From NCBI RefSeq assembly GCF_008641065.1, contig NZ_VTRS01000009.1:12501-76500 (forward strand): a stretch of DNA of 64,000 nt. Direction: 5' to 3'. The stretch comes from Rhabdaerophilum calidifontis. Lineage in GTDB: Bacteria > Pseudomonadota > Alphaproteobacteria > Rhizobiales > Beijerinckiaceae. Positions 36,507-46,940 of this stretch are shown one piece after another. The translations under genes were made by a program, and so were the position numbers. Each line of letters starts with the position of its first letter. The first letter of the stretch is position 1. The notes under the pieces are model-generated. The model was not told the origin of the DNA, did no database searches, and saw nothing but the letters and a program-made list of their open reading frames with translations.

Positions 36507-37655
36507 TCATGGCATATCCCCATCGGCACCGGCGCCATCGCCCGAAAGCACGAGGTCGTCGCGATGGATGATTTCCTTGCGCCCTGAATAGCCGAGAATG
36601 GCGGCGATGTCGCAGCTCGCGCGGCCGGCGATCTTCACGGCATCGCCGGCATCATAGGCCACAAGGCCGCGCGCCAGTTCGCCGCCATCCGCGCCGCGCA
36701 CGATGACGCAATCGCCGCGCGCGAAGGCGCCGTCGACCCGGATCACGCCCGCCGGCAGCAGGCTCTTGCCGGCCCGGATCGCGCGGCCGGCACCGGCATC
36801 GACATGCAGGATGCCGCGCGGCTCCAGCGTGCCGGCGATCCAGCGCTTGCGGGCGGTGACAGGCGTCGAGGGCGAGAGGAACCAGGTGCAGCGCGCGCCC
36901 TCCGCCACCGCCCGCAGCGGATGCAGCCGCGTGCCGTTGGCGATCAGCAGCGCCGCGCCGCCGGCAGTGGCGATCTTGGCGGCCTCGATCTTGGTCGTCA
37001 TGCCGCCGCGCGACAATTCCGAGGCCGCGCCGCCGGCCATCGCCTCGATCCGCGCGGTGATGCGCGGCACCACCGGCACGAATTCCGCCGCCGGGTCATC
37101 GCGCGGCGGTGCCGTGTAGAGCCCGTCGATATCGGAAAGCAGAACCACGCAATCGGCCGAAGCCATCGAGCCGACCCGCGCGGCGAGCCGGTCATTGTCG
37201 CCGTAGCGGATCTCGTTGGTCGCGACGGTGTCGTTCTCGTTGATGACCGGAACTGCCCTGTGATCGAGAAGCGTGCCGATCGTCGCCCGGGCGTTGAGAT
37301 AACGCCGCCGCTCCTCGGTGTCCCCGAGCGTCAGCAGCACTTGCGCGGCGGTGATTCTGTGCGCCGCGAGCCCCTCCGCCCACACACGGGCGAGCGCGAT
37401 CTGCCCGACGGCCGCCGCCGCCTGAGCCTCCTCGAGTTCGAGCGCCGGCCGCCGGAACCCGAGGACGCCGCGGCCCATCGCGATCGCTCCGGACGAAACA
37501 ACAAGGATATCAGCGCCTTGATCATGAAGAGCGGCAATGTCGCTGCACAAGGCCGCAAGCCATTCCCGCCTGAGCCCGGTCGCGCGGTCAACGAGCAGCG
37601 ACGACCCGACCTTGATGACGATCCGCCGGAAACCGGCCAGTTCCGGCAGAGTCAC
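36507..37655 (-). CDS. proB: Glutamate 5-kinase
   Basis: First step of proline synthesis; 382 residues with the amino-acid-kinase domain ([57 protein letters not shown]) and a C-terminal PUA domain ([19 protein letters not shown]). Feedback inhibition by proline is a known property of the family. It is divergent from the coiled-coil gene at 37817. Confidence 0.96.
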   Translation of the reverse strand: MTLPELAGFRRIVIKVGSSLLVDRATGLRREWLAALCSDIAALHDQGADILVVSSGAIAMGRGVLGFRRPALELEEAQAAAAVGQIALARVWAEGLAAHRITAAQVLLTLGDTEERRRYLNARATIGTLLDHRAVPVINENDTVATNEIRYGDNDRLAARVGSMASADCVVLLSDIDGLYTAPPRDDPAAEFVPVVPRITARIEAMAGGAASELSRGGMTTKIEAAKIATAGGAALLIANGTRLHPLRAVAEGARCTWFLSPSTPVTARKRWIAGTLEPRGILHVDAGAGRAIRAGKSLLPAGVIRVDGAFARGDCVIVRGADGGELARGLVAYDAGDAVKIAGRASCDIAAILGYSGRKEIIHRDDLVLSGDGAGADGDMP

Positions 37656-37816
37656 CGACCGGCACCGGCGCGACGACCGACCAACGCAGCGCGGCGAAAG
37701 GGCGGCACAGACAAGGAAAAATGCGGCTTCTGCACAGGACTTCGCGTGTTGCTACCGGAGGTTGCTGGAATGGAATCCGGATTGTTGTTCACTTCTCGTC
37801 AACCGGGGGATTAAAC

Positions 37817-39292
37817 ATGAACTGGGATTTCCTCAAGCTCAACCGGACGGACCGACCTCAGGACGATTATGCCCAGGCTGCGCCCCGGCCCGCTTCGGGC
37901 CTGCGCGAGGAAGGCGTTCGCTTCCGCGAGGAACTGCCCCGGCGGCGCGAGGACAATGTCCGCATGATCGCGCCGCTCGATCCGCGCGCGATCAATGCCG
38001 CGCGGGACACGGTCTTCGCCAATCTCAACGAATTCGAGAACACGCTCCAGGAATTGTCGCGGCTGCCGGAGCAGTTCCGCATCGTCATGGCGCCGATCGA
38101 GAATGCCGTGAACGCGATGGGCCTGCTGCGCTCGCGCCTCGAGACCGTGGAGGAGAGCTTCACGGTCGAACAGCGCCGCGCCTCGTCGCTGGCCACCGAA
38201 TTGACCGCATTGCGCGCCGAGAGCGAGAAGCTGACCTTCGCGCTGCGCGGGGAGGAAGCCGCGACCGCCTCCCTGCGCGAGCAGGCGAGCAAGCTCGAAA
38301 CGGCCAGCAAGACGCTGCGCCATGAGAATGCGGAGCTTCAGGCCCGCCTGGTGCGCATCGAACCGCAATTGCGCGATGCCGTCGCCGCACGGGACGCGCT
38401 CGAAGTCGAACTTGAGGATCTGCGCCGCGCCAAGCTTCAGGGCGACGAGATCATGGCCGCGCTGCGCAGCGAGCTGGCCGAGATCAAGGACGTGCTCGCC
38501 AGCACCGAGAACCAGAAATCCGCGCTGGAAATCACCGCGCAGCGCCAGAAGGAGCGCATCGAGGAGGCCGCGAAGACCATCTCGGACCTCGAGGCCTCGC
38601 TCCAGACGATGACCGACAAGTTCTCGTTCACGAGCGCGGCCCTTATGCGCGAGCGCAATGCCGTCCGCGCCTTGCGCGCGGAGACCGAGCAGAAATCCCG
38701 CGAGCGCGAGGAGGGCCAGGTCCAGTTCGAGGCCCAGATCGAGGCGGCCCGCGCCCGCTACGATTTCGTCGAGAAGATGCTCCAGGAAACCCGGGCCCGA
38801 TTCGGCGAGGAGACCCGCCAGCTCGCGACCGCCCGGCGCGAGCGCGCGGAGGCCGACCGCCGGATCGGCCAGCTCACGCTTCAGCTGGAGGCGATGCAGC
38901 GCGAGGCCGCCGAGGCCCGCGGCCAGATCACCGCCGCCTCGGAAGCCGCCGAGCTTTCGCGCCAGCTGCTGGCCGCCGAGATCGACCAGCGCCGCAAGAT
39001 CGAGATGGAGCTCGACCTGCTGCGCACCGAGAATTCCAATCTCACGCTCAAGCTCAGCGCCGTGAACAATTCGTTCCAGTCGATCGACCAGTCGATCGGC
39101 GAGGCGTCGCAGAAATTCCGCAGCAGGATCGCCCAGCTCCAGAGCGAGAACGAGCAGCTTCGGGCCGCGCTCAACGAGAAGCGCAACCAGGAGCAATCGG
39201 ATTTCGACAAGGAATTCGAGTTCCTGTTCTCGAGCCCGCCGCCGAAGGCCGACCCCGACGAGGACGACGCCAAGATTTACGCCATGCGCTGA
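37817..39292 (+). CDS. Long coiled-coil protein (filament- or scaffold-like)
   Basis: 491 residues, function not recognised. After a non-helical head (about 1-70) nearly the whole chain to residue 460 is heptad-rich coiled coil, with a short acidic tail ending DEDDAKIYAMR. There is no signal peptide or membrane segment, so it is cytoplasmic. The layout (head, one long rod, short tail) resembles crescentin- or FilP-type bacterial scaffold proteins, but no sequence identity is claimed. It stands on the opposite strand inside the obgE-proB interval. ATG 37817 has GGGGGA upstream. Confidence 0.75.
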   Translation: MNWDFLKLNRTDRPQDDYAQAAPRPASGLREEGVRFREELPRRREDNVRMIAPLDPRAINAARDTVFANLNEFENTLQELSRLPEQFRIVMAPIENAVNAMGLLRSRLETVEESFTVEQRRASSLATELTALRAESEKLTFALRGEEAATASLREQASKLETASKTLRHENAELQARLVRIEPQLRDAVAARDALEVELEDLRRAKLQGDEIMAALRSELAEIKDVLASTENQKSALEITAQRQKERIEEAAKTISDLEASLQTMTDKFSFTSAALMRERNAVRALRAETEQKSREREEGQVQFEAQIEAARARYDFVEKMLQETRARFGEETRQLATARRERAEADRRIGQLTLQLEAMQREAAEARGQITAASEAAELSRQLLAAEIDQRRKIEMELDLLRTENSNLTLKLSAVNNSFQSIDQSIGEASQKFRSRIAQLQSENEQLRAALNEKRNQEQSDFDKEFEFLFSSPPPKADPDEDDAKIYAMR

Positions 39293-39358
39293 TCTCCCGC
39301 GCATCGGGCATCGGCCCCGCCGGCCGAGCCAAGGCCGGAATTGCGCGTGGCCCGCGGG

Positions 39359-40414
<1,056 letters not shown>

Positions 40415-40507
40415 CTAGCGGTGATCGATCTTGAACACAAGCAGCCCCGCGCGCGCTGAACCCCGATGCCCGCAACGGGATCAGCGCCGCTTCCGGCAAT
40501 GGCCGCA

Positions 40508-41131
40508 TCACGCCGCCCCCTCCTCCGCCAGTTCCCGCCGCACCGGCAGCGGCGCCCGCCAGCCCTTGAGGCTCTGCCAGAGCGCCCGGGGCAACCGATA
40601 GGATTCGACCGGAACCCGGCCACCCCAGGCCGGCAGATCGAGCATGTCCGAACCGACAAGCTGGAAGCCGCAGCGCTCCAGCACCCGCCGCGACGCCGGA
40701 TTGATGACCCGGACCGAGGCCGCGAGCGCCTTGACGGGGGAATAGAGGAAGGCGGCATCGATCAGCGCCTGCGCGGCCTCCGTCGCACGCCCCTGCCCCC
40801 AATGCGGCCGGCCGAGCCAGTAGCCGAGCGCGGCCTCGTCCGGCCCGGTGGCGCGCAGCCCGACCATGCCGAGGAACCGGCCCGGCTCGGCCCGATCCGT
40901 GATCGCCAGCTTGACGCGGCTGCCGAGCGAGTTCCACTCGCGCGCATCGACGATGTAGCGCGGCGCCGCCTCCGGCGGATAGGGATGCGGAATGATCCCC
41001 GTCATCTCGGAAATGACCTTCTCGCCGGCCAGTTCGAGGATGGCTCGTGCATCGTCCGCCTTGGGCCAGCGCAGGAACAGCCGGGGCGTTTCCAGCGTGA
41101 ACACGTCGTCGCGGAACAGGTTCGGGAACAT
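40508..41131 (-). CDS. GNAT family N-acetyltransferase (RimJ/RimL-like)
   Basis: 207 residues, Acetyltransf_3-type fold: LETPRLFLRWPKADDA at the N terminus, acetyl-CoA loop in YWLGRPHWGQGRATEAAQAL and NPASRRVLERCGFQLVG. RimJ/RimL enzymes acetylate ribosomal or other N termini; the target here is unknown. It lies between rpmA and obgE, as in many alphaproteobacteria. Confidence 0.88.
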   Translation of the reverse strand: MFPNLFRDDVFTLETPRLFLRWPKADDARAILELAGEKVISEMTGIIPHPYPPEAAPRYIVDAREWNSLGSRVKLAITDRAEPGRFLGMVGLRATGPDEAALGYWLGRPHWGQGRATEAAQALIDAAFLYSPVKALAASVRVINPASRRVLERCGFQLVGSDMLDLPAWGGRVPVESYRLPRALWQSLKGWRAPLPVRRELAEEGAA

Positions 41132-41189
41132 GGGATCATCCGCTCTTGGAAAACCCGGCTTCCTGGACGGTTGACCGGGCTGGAATCGA

Positions 41190-41221
41190 AAGGGGAGGCT
41201 CGGTTCCCCGGACCTCCCCTT
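41190..41221 (-). terminator. Hairpin between rpmA and the GNAT gene
   Basis: 9-bp perfect stem AAGGGGAGG/CCTCCCCTT (41190-41198, 41213-41221), followed on the minus strand by a short pyrimidine tract. Likely end of the rplU-rpmA transcript. Confidence 0.6.
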
Positions 41222-41321
41222 CGGTTCCTGGATCGCGGATGCGGCCCTGCCGCTTCCTCATCCTCCGCCGGTTCGGTTCCCGAGGAACCCGACGGGGGAG
41301 AGTGTCATTCTCGCTCGCCGG

Positions 41322-41591
41322 TTATTCTGCTGCCGCGGCCGTAGCCGGAATGACGTTGATGTATTGACGCGGGCCTTTCTGTTTGAAGGCAACAACACCG
41401 TCACAAAGCGCGAAGAGGGTATGGTCGACGCCCATGCCGACATTCACGCCGGGATGCCATTTGGTCCCGCGCTGGCGCACGATGATGTTGCCGGCAACGA
41501 CAGCCTCGTTGCCGAACTTCTTCACGCCGAGGCGCTTTGACTGCGAATCGCGACCGTTGCGCGACGAACCGCCAGCTTTTTTGTGAGCCAT
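41322..41591 (-). CDS. rpmA: 50S ribosomal protein L27
   Basis: 89 residues: [20 protein letters not shown] then LGVKKFG, the invariant L27 N terminus that reaches the peptidyl-transferase centre, and the core [17 protein letters not shown]. No cleavable N-terminal extension. It follows rplU after 137 bases, with an AGGAG-type site upstream. Confidence 0.98.
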   Translation of the reverse strand: MAHKKAGGSSRNGRDSQSKRLGVKKFGNEAVVAGNIIVRQRGTKWHPGVNVGMGVDHTLFALCDGVVAFKQKGPRQYINVIPATAAAAE

Positions 41592-41728
41592 GAGAGCTCT
41601 CCTTCGATCCGATGCGGGACCGGGTCCAAACCGTTGCTGGACCCTACCCGAGATTCCTCAAAAAATCACGCGAAAAGTCAGCCCTGCTGACCGATCCTGT
41701 CAGCAGCCCGCCGCGGCGGGCCGCGTTG

Positions 41729-42376
41729 TCACTTGTCCTCGCCCGAGGCGAGCTCTTCCCGGTCGAGCTTGGCGCGCGGCGGCTTGCCGGCGAGCAATTC
41801 CTTCGCCTGCTCGACCCATTCCTCGCGGGCTGCACGGCCGCGCAGCTTCAGCTCCTCGTCCCATTTCGCGAGATCGGCCTCGGTCCAGGCGGCGATCTGC
41901 GACCAGGTGGCAATGCCGGCGGCGCGCAGCTTCTTCTCGATCGTCGGGCCGATTCCGGCGATGAGCGAGAGATTGCTCTCGTCGCGCGCGCCTTCGGCCG
42001 CAGCAGCGGCGGGAGCGGCGGCCTTGTCCTTCGTCGGCCGGGCGGCCTTGGCGGCGGGCTTGCGGCCATCCGTCAGGATCTCGGTGATGCGGACGATCGT
42101 CAGATCCTGGCGATGGCCCTTCTTGCGCTTCGAATTCTGACGGCGGCGCTTCTTGAAGCTGATGACCTTCGGCCCGCGCGCCTGCTCGACAAGCTCCCCG
42201 GCAACCGTGGCGCCGGCAACGAGCGGCGTGCCGATCACCGCCGTCTCGCCGCCGATCATGAGTACGTTGTCGAAAGCGACGACGTCGCCCGGCTCGCCCT
42301 CGAGGCGCTCGATGGTGATGACGTCGTTGGCGGCAACCGTATATTGCTTGCCGCCGGTCTTGATGACCGCGAACAT
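41729..42376 (-). CDS. rplU: 50S ribosomal protein L21 with C-terminal helix-hairpin-helix extension
   Basis: 215 residues, about twice the usual L21. Residues 1-102 are L21 ([33 protein letters not shown]). After an Ala/Lys/Pro linker comes a helix-hairpin-helix-type domain [18 protein letters not shown]. Such fusions are known in Rhizobiales; the added domain may touch rRNA or nucleic acid, but its role is not established. Start 42376 has GAAAGGA upstream; 42394 is less likely. Confidence 0.95.
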   Translation of the reverse strand: MFAVIKTGGKQYTVAANDVITIERLEGEPGDVVAFDNVLMIGGETAVIGTPLVAGATVAGELVEQARGPKVISFKKRRRQNSKRKKGHRQDLTIVRITEILTDGRKPAAKAARPTKDKAAAPAAAAAEGARDESNLSLIAGIGPTIEKKLRAAGIATWSQIAAWTEADLAKWDEELKLRGRAAREEWVEQAKELLAGKPPRAKLDREELASGEDK

Positions 42377-42747
42377 GTTCTCTTCCTTTCGCACCGCCTT
42401 CAGCGAACACCCGCCGGGCGGCCTTTTTCGGGTTCATGCGCCGGCCGGAAACCCCAAACCCGCGCAAAACGAAAAGCGCGGTTCTTCCGCCGCGCTGGAT
42501 CGCGCGCATAAGCCAGATCGGAGCCGCGCGGTCAAGCGGAAAGCGCGCGGGCGAGGAAAGGCAGGCAGATGGCGCGCCGCGCCGCATGACCGCCGGAACG
42601 GAGCCCCCCTCTTCCGGCAACGGAACGTCCACAGCTTCCCGCAGGTGCGGGCTCCGCCGCGCAACGGAGCCCGTGCGCCTCGCCTCTTGCCATCGGCCGC
42701 GGGCTTCGGTATCTCCCGGCCCCTGACCACGCGTTTCGCGCGTCCAC

Positions 42748-42837
42748 GGAGAGGTGGCAGAGTGGTCGATCGCGCCGCACTCGAAATGCGGAGTCCGTGC
42801 AAGCGGACCGGGGGTTCGAATCCCTCCCTCTCCGCCA
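42748..42837 (+). tRNA. tRNA-Ser(CGA)
   Basis: 90 bases with encoded CCA. Acceptor GGAGAGG pairs with CCTCTCC, anticodon stem CCGCA/TGCGG encloses CTCGAAA (anticodon CGA), there is a long class II variable arm and the T-loop is GGTTCGAATCC. It marks the boundary between the syntenic chromosome and the phage-like region, so its 3' end is a natural candidate attachment site, though no second copy is seen in the window. Confidence 0.97.
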
Positions 42838-43262
42838 TCATCCCTGTTGCGAACACGGACAGGCGCCCGTCGTGGGCCTGAAATAGTCGTGTTTTCAAAG
42901 GGCTTTGCCTCCCCCATGCGAACCGCTGAGACTGCACGCCAGGCCCGTTCCGGGCTCTGAACGGCGCTCCGTCTCTGTTCGGGCGAACCTCACCGATTTC
43001 GGTTCGGTCGGATTTTTCGTCGTCTTTCCAATGACCTGACTTTCAACGCCGCCAAAACTTCGGGCCTTGTGTCAATCGCCTTCGAGGGGAACAGAGCCGC
43101 AACACGCAAGAGGCGCAGCGGTTGGGTTCGCTGGCCGAATGGCGCGTAGCGGTGGCGGTGTCGCTCGGCCTGATCTCTCTGATTTCTTAGGATTTTTGGA
43201 TTGCCTTCCGGCCAGCCTACGTGCTTGGCTTCAGTGGTAGATTAGATCGCGTGGATTGTCTG
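42838..43262. other. Gene-free junction between tRNA-Ser and accessory region
   Basis: 425 bases without a convincing gene. A hairpin-like run near 42990-43015 with dispersed CCGA/TCGG arms ends in ATTTTT and could terminate the tRNA transcript. Base composition is lower in GC than the core. The left attachment site of the element is expected here or just beyond 43263-44333, but no core repeat can be named without the right end. Confidence 0.4.
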
Positions 43263-44333
43263 ATGTCGGGATCGTCCCAAGCCGGTTTGGCGGAAAAGTA
43301 TCTTGTCGATGATCTGCCGGGCGCCGCGCTCGTCGGGGCGCGGTTGAACGGAATTCTGCAGAAGATCGAGGCGGGCGAGACGTTGACCTCCTTGGCGCAG
43401 GCGTTTCTGACGTCCGGCGGGCTCAACTCTCTTCTGGCGCTGGCGACCGGTCAGATCGATCGCCCTGCCTTCGAGGAGGTTGCGGCGCGCGAGCGATCAG
43501 ACCGTATCCAAAGCGCGAAGGACGAAGCCGACAGGGTGGCAGCCGAACAGGCCCGAAAGGCCGAGGCGATGGATGTCGCGGTCAAGGCGCGCTTCGCTGC
43601 AATGGAGAATGACCCCGTGCTGCGCCGGAAGCGCGAAGCCCGCGAGTTGCGGGATCGGTTCGGGATCGGCTTCATCGAGACCGAGCACTATCCGCGTGCA
43701 ATGCGGCTGCTGAAGCAGGTGGCAAGCGTTAACCGCCTGGCGCCCGAAGACGTCGCATGGTTGTCGACCGAGGCGGTGGACTGCTGGACCGATGCGTTGC
43801 AGCAAGCGTGGCATCGGCTGGAAGCCGAAGAGCTCACCAAGGCTTGGGAAGAAAGCCGCAATCCGTGGGATGCCGTAAATGCTAGTGCGCATTGGCGGAA
43901 GGCTGATGAACCCCAGCAGGCGCTGGAGGTAACGGAGGCGGCGCTCGCCAAGGTGGGACGGAGCCCGAAACCGAGATCGGCGCTCTTGACGACGCGCGGA
44001 GGCGCGATGCGCGATGCTGGCTGCCTCACCGAAGCCAGGACACTCGGGCTGGAGGCGCACGAACTGACCCCGGCCGATTTCAGGCCGTGCACGCTGCTTG
44101 GCGCTGTCTCGATGGGGCTTGGGGACCTCGCAGCCGGTCACGAGTGGTATGCGAAAGCCGAAGCCTTGGGGGCCGAGCGCCGCGCCATCGACCAGGATCT
44201 GCGGGCACTGCTGATCCGTTCGGAACCCGATGCGCGAGATCGTATCCGGAACTATCTGCTCGAGCAGGATCCAGAGCGTTTCGCGTGGCTGCGAAATTGG
44301 AACCACAAGATCGCTGCGACGCATCGACGATAA
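43263..44333 (+). CDS. Hypothetical protein with TPR-like C terminus
   Basis: 356 residues, not recognised. An N-terminal helical part is followed by a charged coiled coil (about 80-150, RSDRIQSAKDEADRVAAEQ) and a C-terminal half with two TPR-like helical hairpins (ALEVTEAALAKVGRSPKPRS and ALLTTRGGAMRDAGCLTEAR). It ends LLEQDPERFAWLRNW. No signal peptide. The start is taken at ATG 43263; GTG 43221 would add 14 residues. Accessory gene at the border of the element; it could be cargo or a host gene. Confidence 0.6.
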   Translation: MSGSSQAGLAEKYLVDDLPGAALVGARLNGILQKIEAGETLTSLAQAFLTSGGLNSLLALATGQIDRPAFEEVAARERSDRIQSAKDEADRVAAEQARKAEAMDVAVKARFAAMENDPVLRRKREARELRDRFGIGFIETEHYPRAMRLLKQVASVNRLAPEDVAWLSTEAVDCWTDALQQAWHRLEAEELTKAWEESRNPWDAVNASAHWRKADEPQQALEVTEAALAKVGRSPKPRSALLTTRGGAMRDAGCLTEARTLGLEAHELTPADFRPCTLLGAVSMGLGDLAAGHEWYAKAEALGAERRAIDQDLRALLIRSEPDARDRIRNYLLEQDPERFAWLRNWNHKIAATHRR

Positions 44334-44390
44334 CCTGTGCAGGCGCCAGTTCATCGCTCGACCGCCGGTCGAGACGTGAATGCCACTCGA

Positions 44391-44771
44391 TCAGTCGAAA
44401 ACTCGCCCCGGCTGTTCGTCCCACGGCAGGGACGCCACGAAGCACAGATCATAGATGCTGATCGTCGAGGGCTCGCGGTGGATGACGAGTCGCTCGAGCA
44501 CCTCGGGCGCCAGCCATGCGAGGCGCAGGAGGCGGCTGACGTAGCGGTCGGAGAGGCCCTCGTCGGCGGCCAGATCGGCGAGCGTGGCGACGTCGCCGCG
44601 TTCCAGCCGCTGCCGCCAGCCCCATGCGCGGCCGATGGCGCGCAAGAGGTGGGGATCTTGTCCGCGGTTCATGGCGGCCTCGACGTGCTTCGGCGGAAGG
44701 ATCCGGGGACGACCACCGCGACGGCGGAGTTCGAGCGGGATGTGGACGCGCAGGGTGTCGGGCGCGGGCAT
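44391..44771 (-). CDS. Recombinase-linked HTH protein (ParB-like motif)
   Basis: 126 residues. Basic N terminus, then a ParB/Korb-like helix-turn-helix in ATLADLAADEGLSDRYVSRL. The start overlaps the recombinase stop (TGATG), so it is translated with it. Small proteins of this kind accompany large serine recombinases in alphaproteobacterial prophages; a directionality or DNA-binding accessory role is inferred. Confidence 0.7.
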   Translation of the reverse strand: MPAPDTLRVHIPLELRRRGGRPRILPPKHVEAAMNRGQDPHLLRAIGRAWGWRQRLERGDVATLADLAADEGLSDRYVSRLLRLAWLAPEVLERLVIHREPSTISIYDLCFVASLPWDEQPGRVFD

Positions 44772-46093
44772 CAGGCCACCTCCTTCTTCGGCGGGGCCAT
44801 CAGCGCAGCGATGGCGCCGAGGCCGTCGTGGCGCAGGTCGATGGCGAGCCCCGCCTCGCTGACCGTGATGCGCGCGACCAGCAGCTGGACGATGCGCGAC
44901 TGCTCGGCCGGGATGAGCGCCTTCCACAGGTCGTCGAACTGCGCCAGCGCGGCGACAACGGTGGTCTCATCGAGATCGGGGCGGTCCTTCCGCACCGCTC
45001 GCGCGGTGCGCGCCGCCACCTCCGGCGTGCGCAGCATCCGGCGGATTTCGCCGATGACTGCCTCCTCGACCATGGCACCCGGCAGCCGCTGCGGCCCCCG
45101 TAGCTCAGCCGCCGGGCGTTTCCGGATCACGTCCATGGACGTGTAGTAGCAGTAGCGCTTGCCCTTCCGCTTGGTGTGGTGCGGCGTCATGGCCGCACCC
45201 GTCTCGGTGAAGATCAGTCCGCGCAGGAGTGCCGGTTGGGCCGTTCGCGCCACCGCCGCCCGTGCGACGCGGTTGTTGGCGATGACCGCGTGGACCTCGT
45301 CCCACAGCTTCTGGTCGATGATCGCCTTGTGCTCGCCCGGATAGACCTCGTCCTTATGCACGGCGAGGCCGAGATAGACCTTGTTGTGCAGGAACTTCAG
45401 CAGGTAGCCCCGGTCGAACACCGCGCCGCGCTTGGTGCGGATCCCGCGGGCGTGCAACTCCTTCAGCACCTGCGCGGTGGAACTGGAGCGGGCATAGAGG
45501 CGGAAGATCGTGCGGACCTGTTCCGCCTCGGCGGGCTCGATGACGAGCTTGCGGTCCTTCACGACATAGCCGAGCGGCACCGGCCCGCCCATCCACATCC
45601 CCTTGCGTCGGGAGGCGGCGAACTTGTCGCGGATCCGCTCGCCGATCACCTCGCGCTCGAACTGGGCGAAGCTGAGCAGGATGTTCAGCGTCAGGCGGCC
45701 CATGGACGTGGTGGTGTTGAAAGACTGCGTGACCGAGACGAAGGTCACGCCGTGGCGGTCGAAGATCTCCACCAGCTTCGAGAAGTCCATGAGCGCGCGG
45801 CTGAGGCGGTCGATCTTGTAGACCACGACCACGTCGATCAGCCCGGCCTCAATGTCGGCGATCAGCTGTGCCAGCGCGGGGCGATCCAGCGTGCCGCCCG
45901 AGAAGCCGCCATCGTCATAGCGGTCGCGCAGCGCCACCCAACCCTCGGCACGCTGTGAGGCGATGTAGGCCTCGCAGGCCTCGCGCTGGGCGTCGAGGCT
46001 GTTGAACTCCATGTCGAGTCCTTCCTCGCTCGACTTGCGGGTGTAGATGGCGCAGCGCAGGCGGCGGACGGCTTCGGGCTTGGTGCGGCTCAT
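44771..46093 (-). CDS. Large serine recombinase (integrase candidate)
   Basis: 440 residues. Resolvase N-terminal domain with catalytic Ser near residue 21 in IYTRKSSEEG, then YKIDRLSRALMDF and the ERIRDKFAASRRKGMWMGG hinge; Recombinase domain (GYVVKDRKLVIEPAEAEQVR, LHNKVYLGLAVHK). The zinc-ribbon cysteines of some relatives are absent (only RYCYYTS). Start 46093 overlaps the DUF2924 stop by four bases. It probably integrates and excises this element. Confidence 0.92.
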   Translation of the reverse strand: MSRTKPEAVRRLRCAIYTRKSSEEGLDMEFNSLDAQREACEAYIASQRAEGWVALRDRYDDGGFSGGTLDRPALAQLIADIEAGLIDVVVVYKIDRLSRALMDFSKLVEIFDRHGVTFVSVTQSFNTTTSMGRLTLNILLSFAQFEREVIGERIRDKFAASRRKGMWMGGPVPLGYVVKDRKLVIEPAEAEQVRTIFRLYARSSSTAQVLKELHARGIRTKRGAVFDRGYLLKFLHNKVYLGLAVHKDEVYPGEHKAIIDQKLWDEVHAVIANNRVARAAVARTAQPALLRGLIFTETGAAMTPHHTKRKGKRYCYYTSMDVIRKRPAAELRGPQRLPGAMVEEAVIGEIRRMLRTPEVAARTARAVRKDRPDLDETTVVAALAQFDDLWKALIPAEQSRIVQLLVARITVSEAGLAIDLRHDGLGAIAALMAPPKKEVA

Positions 46094-46590
46094 GGGCGCG
46101 CCTCCGCACCATGGGCGAGCCCGAAGAACTTCCACCCGTTCCAGTGACTGCCGGTGATCGCGCGCACGGCGGCCGAGAGCGACTTGAAGCGGCGCCCCTG
46201 CCATTCGTATCCGTCGGTCAGCACCGTGACGATCTGCTCCTCACCCTGCCATTCGCGCACGAGCTTGGTGCCGGGGATCGGCCGACGGGGATCCGCGATC
46301 AACGGGCCCGAGGTGCCCGTGGCGACCTCGGCCGCCAGCGCGTCGAGCGTCCGCCGCGTCGCGGGCTTGATCCCGCCATGGGCCAGTTCCTGGATGCGGT
46401 AGCCGATCCGCAGCTCCAGATTCCCGCGGCTGGCGTTCGGTGCGGGTTCCCCGAACATGACCCGCCACCTGGCCTGCAGCTCCGGCACCGTCATGGCCTT
46501 CAGCGCCGCCAGCTCGGTCAGGACGTCGATCCCCTCCGCCTGGCGCGCGAGCGCGGCCTTTGCTGCTGATTTTCTTGTGTTTTTCCTCAT
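46090..46590 (-). CDS. DUF2924 protein
   Basis: 166 residues. Family core seen: LAALKAMTVPELQARWRVMFG, LELRIGYRIQELAHGG, PGTKLVREWQGEEQIVTVL and FKSLSAAVRAITGSHWNGWKFFGL, the last resembling a DNA-binding or RAMA-type domain. The gene is nearly always upstream of a serine recombinase in prophages, as here, and may assist recombination. Translationally coupled on both sides. Confidence 0.88.
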   Translation of the reverse strand: MRKNTRKSAAKAALARQAEGIDVLTELAALKAMTVPELQARWRVMFGEPAPNASRGNLELRIGYRIQELAHGGIKPATRRTLDALAAEVATGTSGPLIADPRRPIPGTKLVREWQGEEQIVTVLTDGYEWQGRRFKSLSAAVRAITGSHWNGWKFFGLAHGAEARP

Positions 46591-46805
46591 GCGTCGTCTC
46601 CAACTCGGTTTTGCACCTGTCTCCGACGACGGCGTCTGAGGGCGAGAATGTCCAGCGAACTGTCTCCATCGAGCGGAGAATTCTCGTTCGTTTCCAGTGA
46701 GTTGGTGCGCGCGATGGCGCTGGCGAGGATGGCGGCCAGTTCCGCAAGCCGCTCATCGGTCGTGAGCGTCTCGGCGGGCGGCGCGAAGGTGATGTCGTCT
46801 TGCAT
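46587..46805 (-). CDS. Small hypothetical protein of recombinase operon
   Basis: 72 residues, acidic N terminus and a very basic patch RRRRRRQVQNR near the C terminus. AGGAGG lies 11 bases before the ATG and the stop overlaps the DUF2924 start. First gene of the recombinase operon. Unknown function. Confidence 0.65.
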   Translation of the reverse strand: MQDDITFAPPAETLTTDERLAELAAILASAIARTNSLETNENSPLDGDSSLDILALRRRRRRQVQNRVGDDA

Positions 46806-46940
46806 GGGGAGCGAACCTCCTGAGGCGGTTTGCTCCGTGTTCGCTGGTCGAAGCGACGGAATTCAAGTCAAAACAAGGGGTTGTCGTTCTTCTGCGCAGC
46901 CTAGAGAAAAAGATCGGTGTCGGGCTGTCCAAGGCATGGA

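Noticed and set aside
33533-36571. Open frame of about 1000 codons on the plus strand
   Set aside because: It runs antisense to DUF1217, nadD and proA, whose motifs are intact. It is Arg/Asp/His-rich without domains, a by-product of high-GC codon use on the other strand.
42813-42837. Second copy of the tRNA-Ser 3' end as right attachment site
   Set aside because: I saw no duplicate downstream in the window, so no att pair is claimed.
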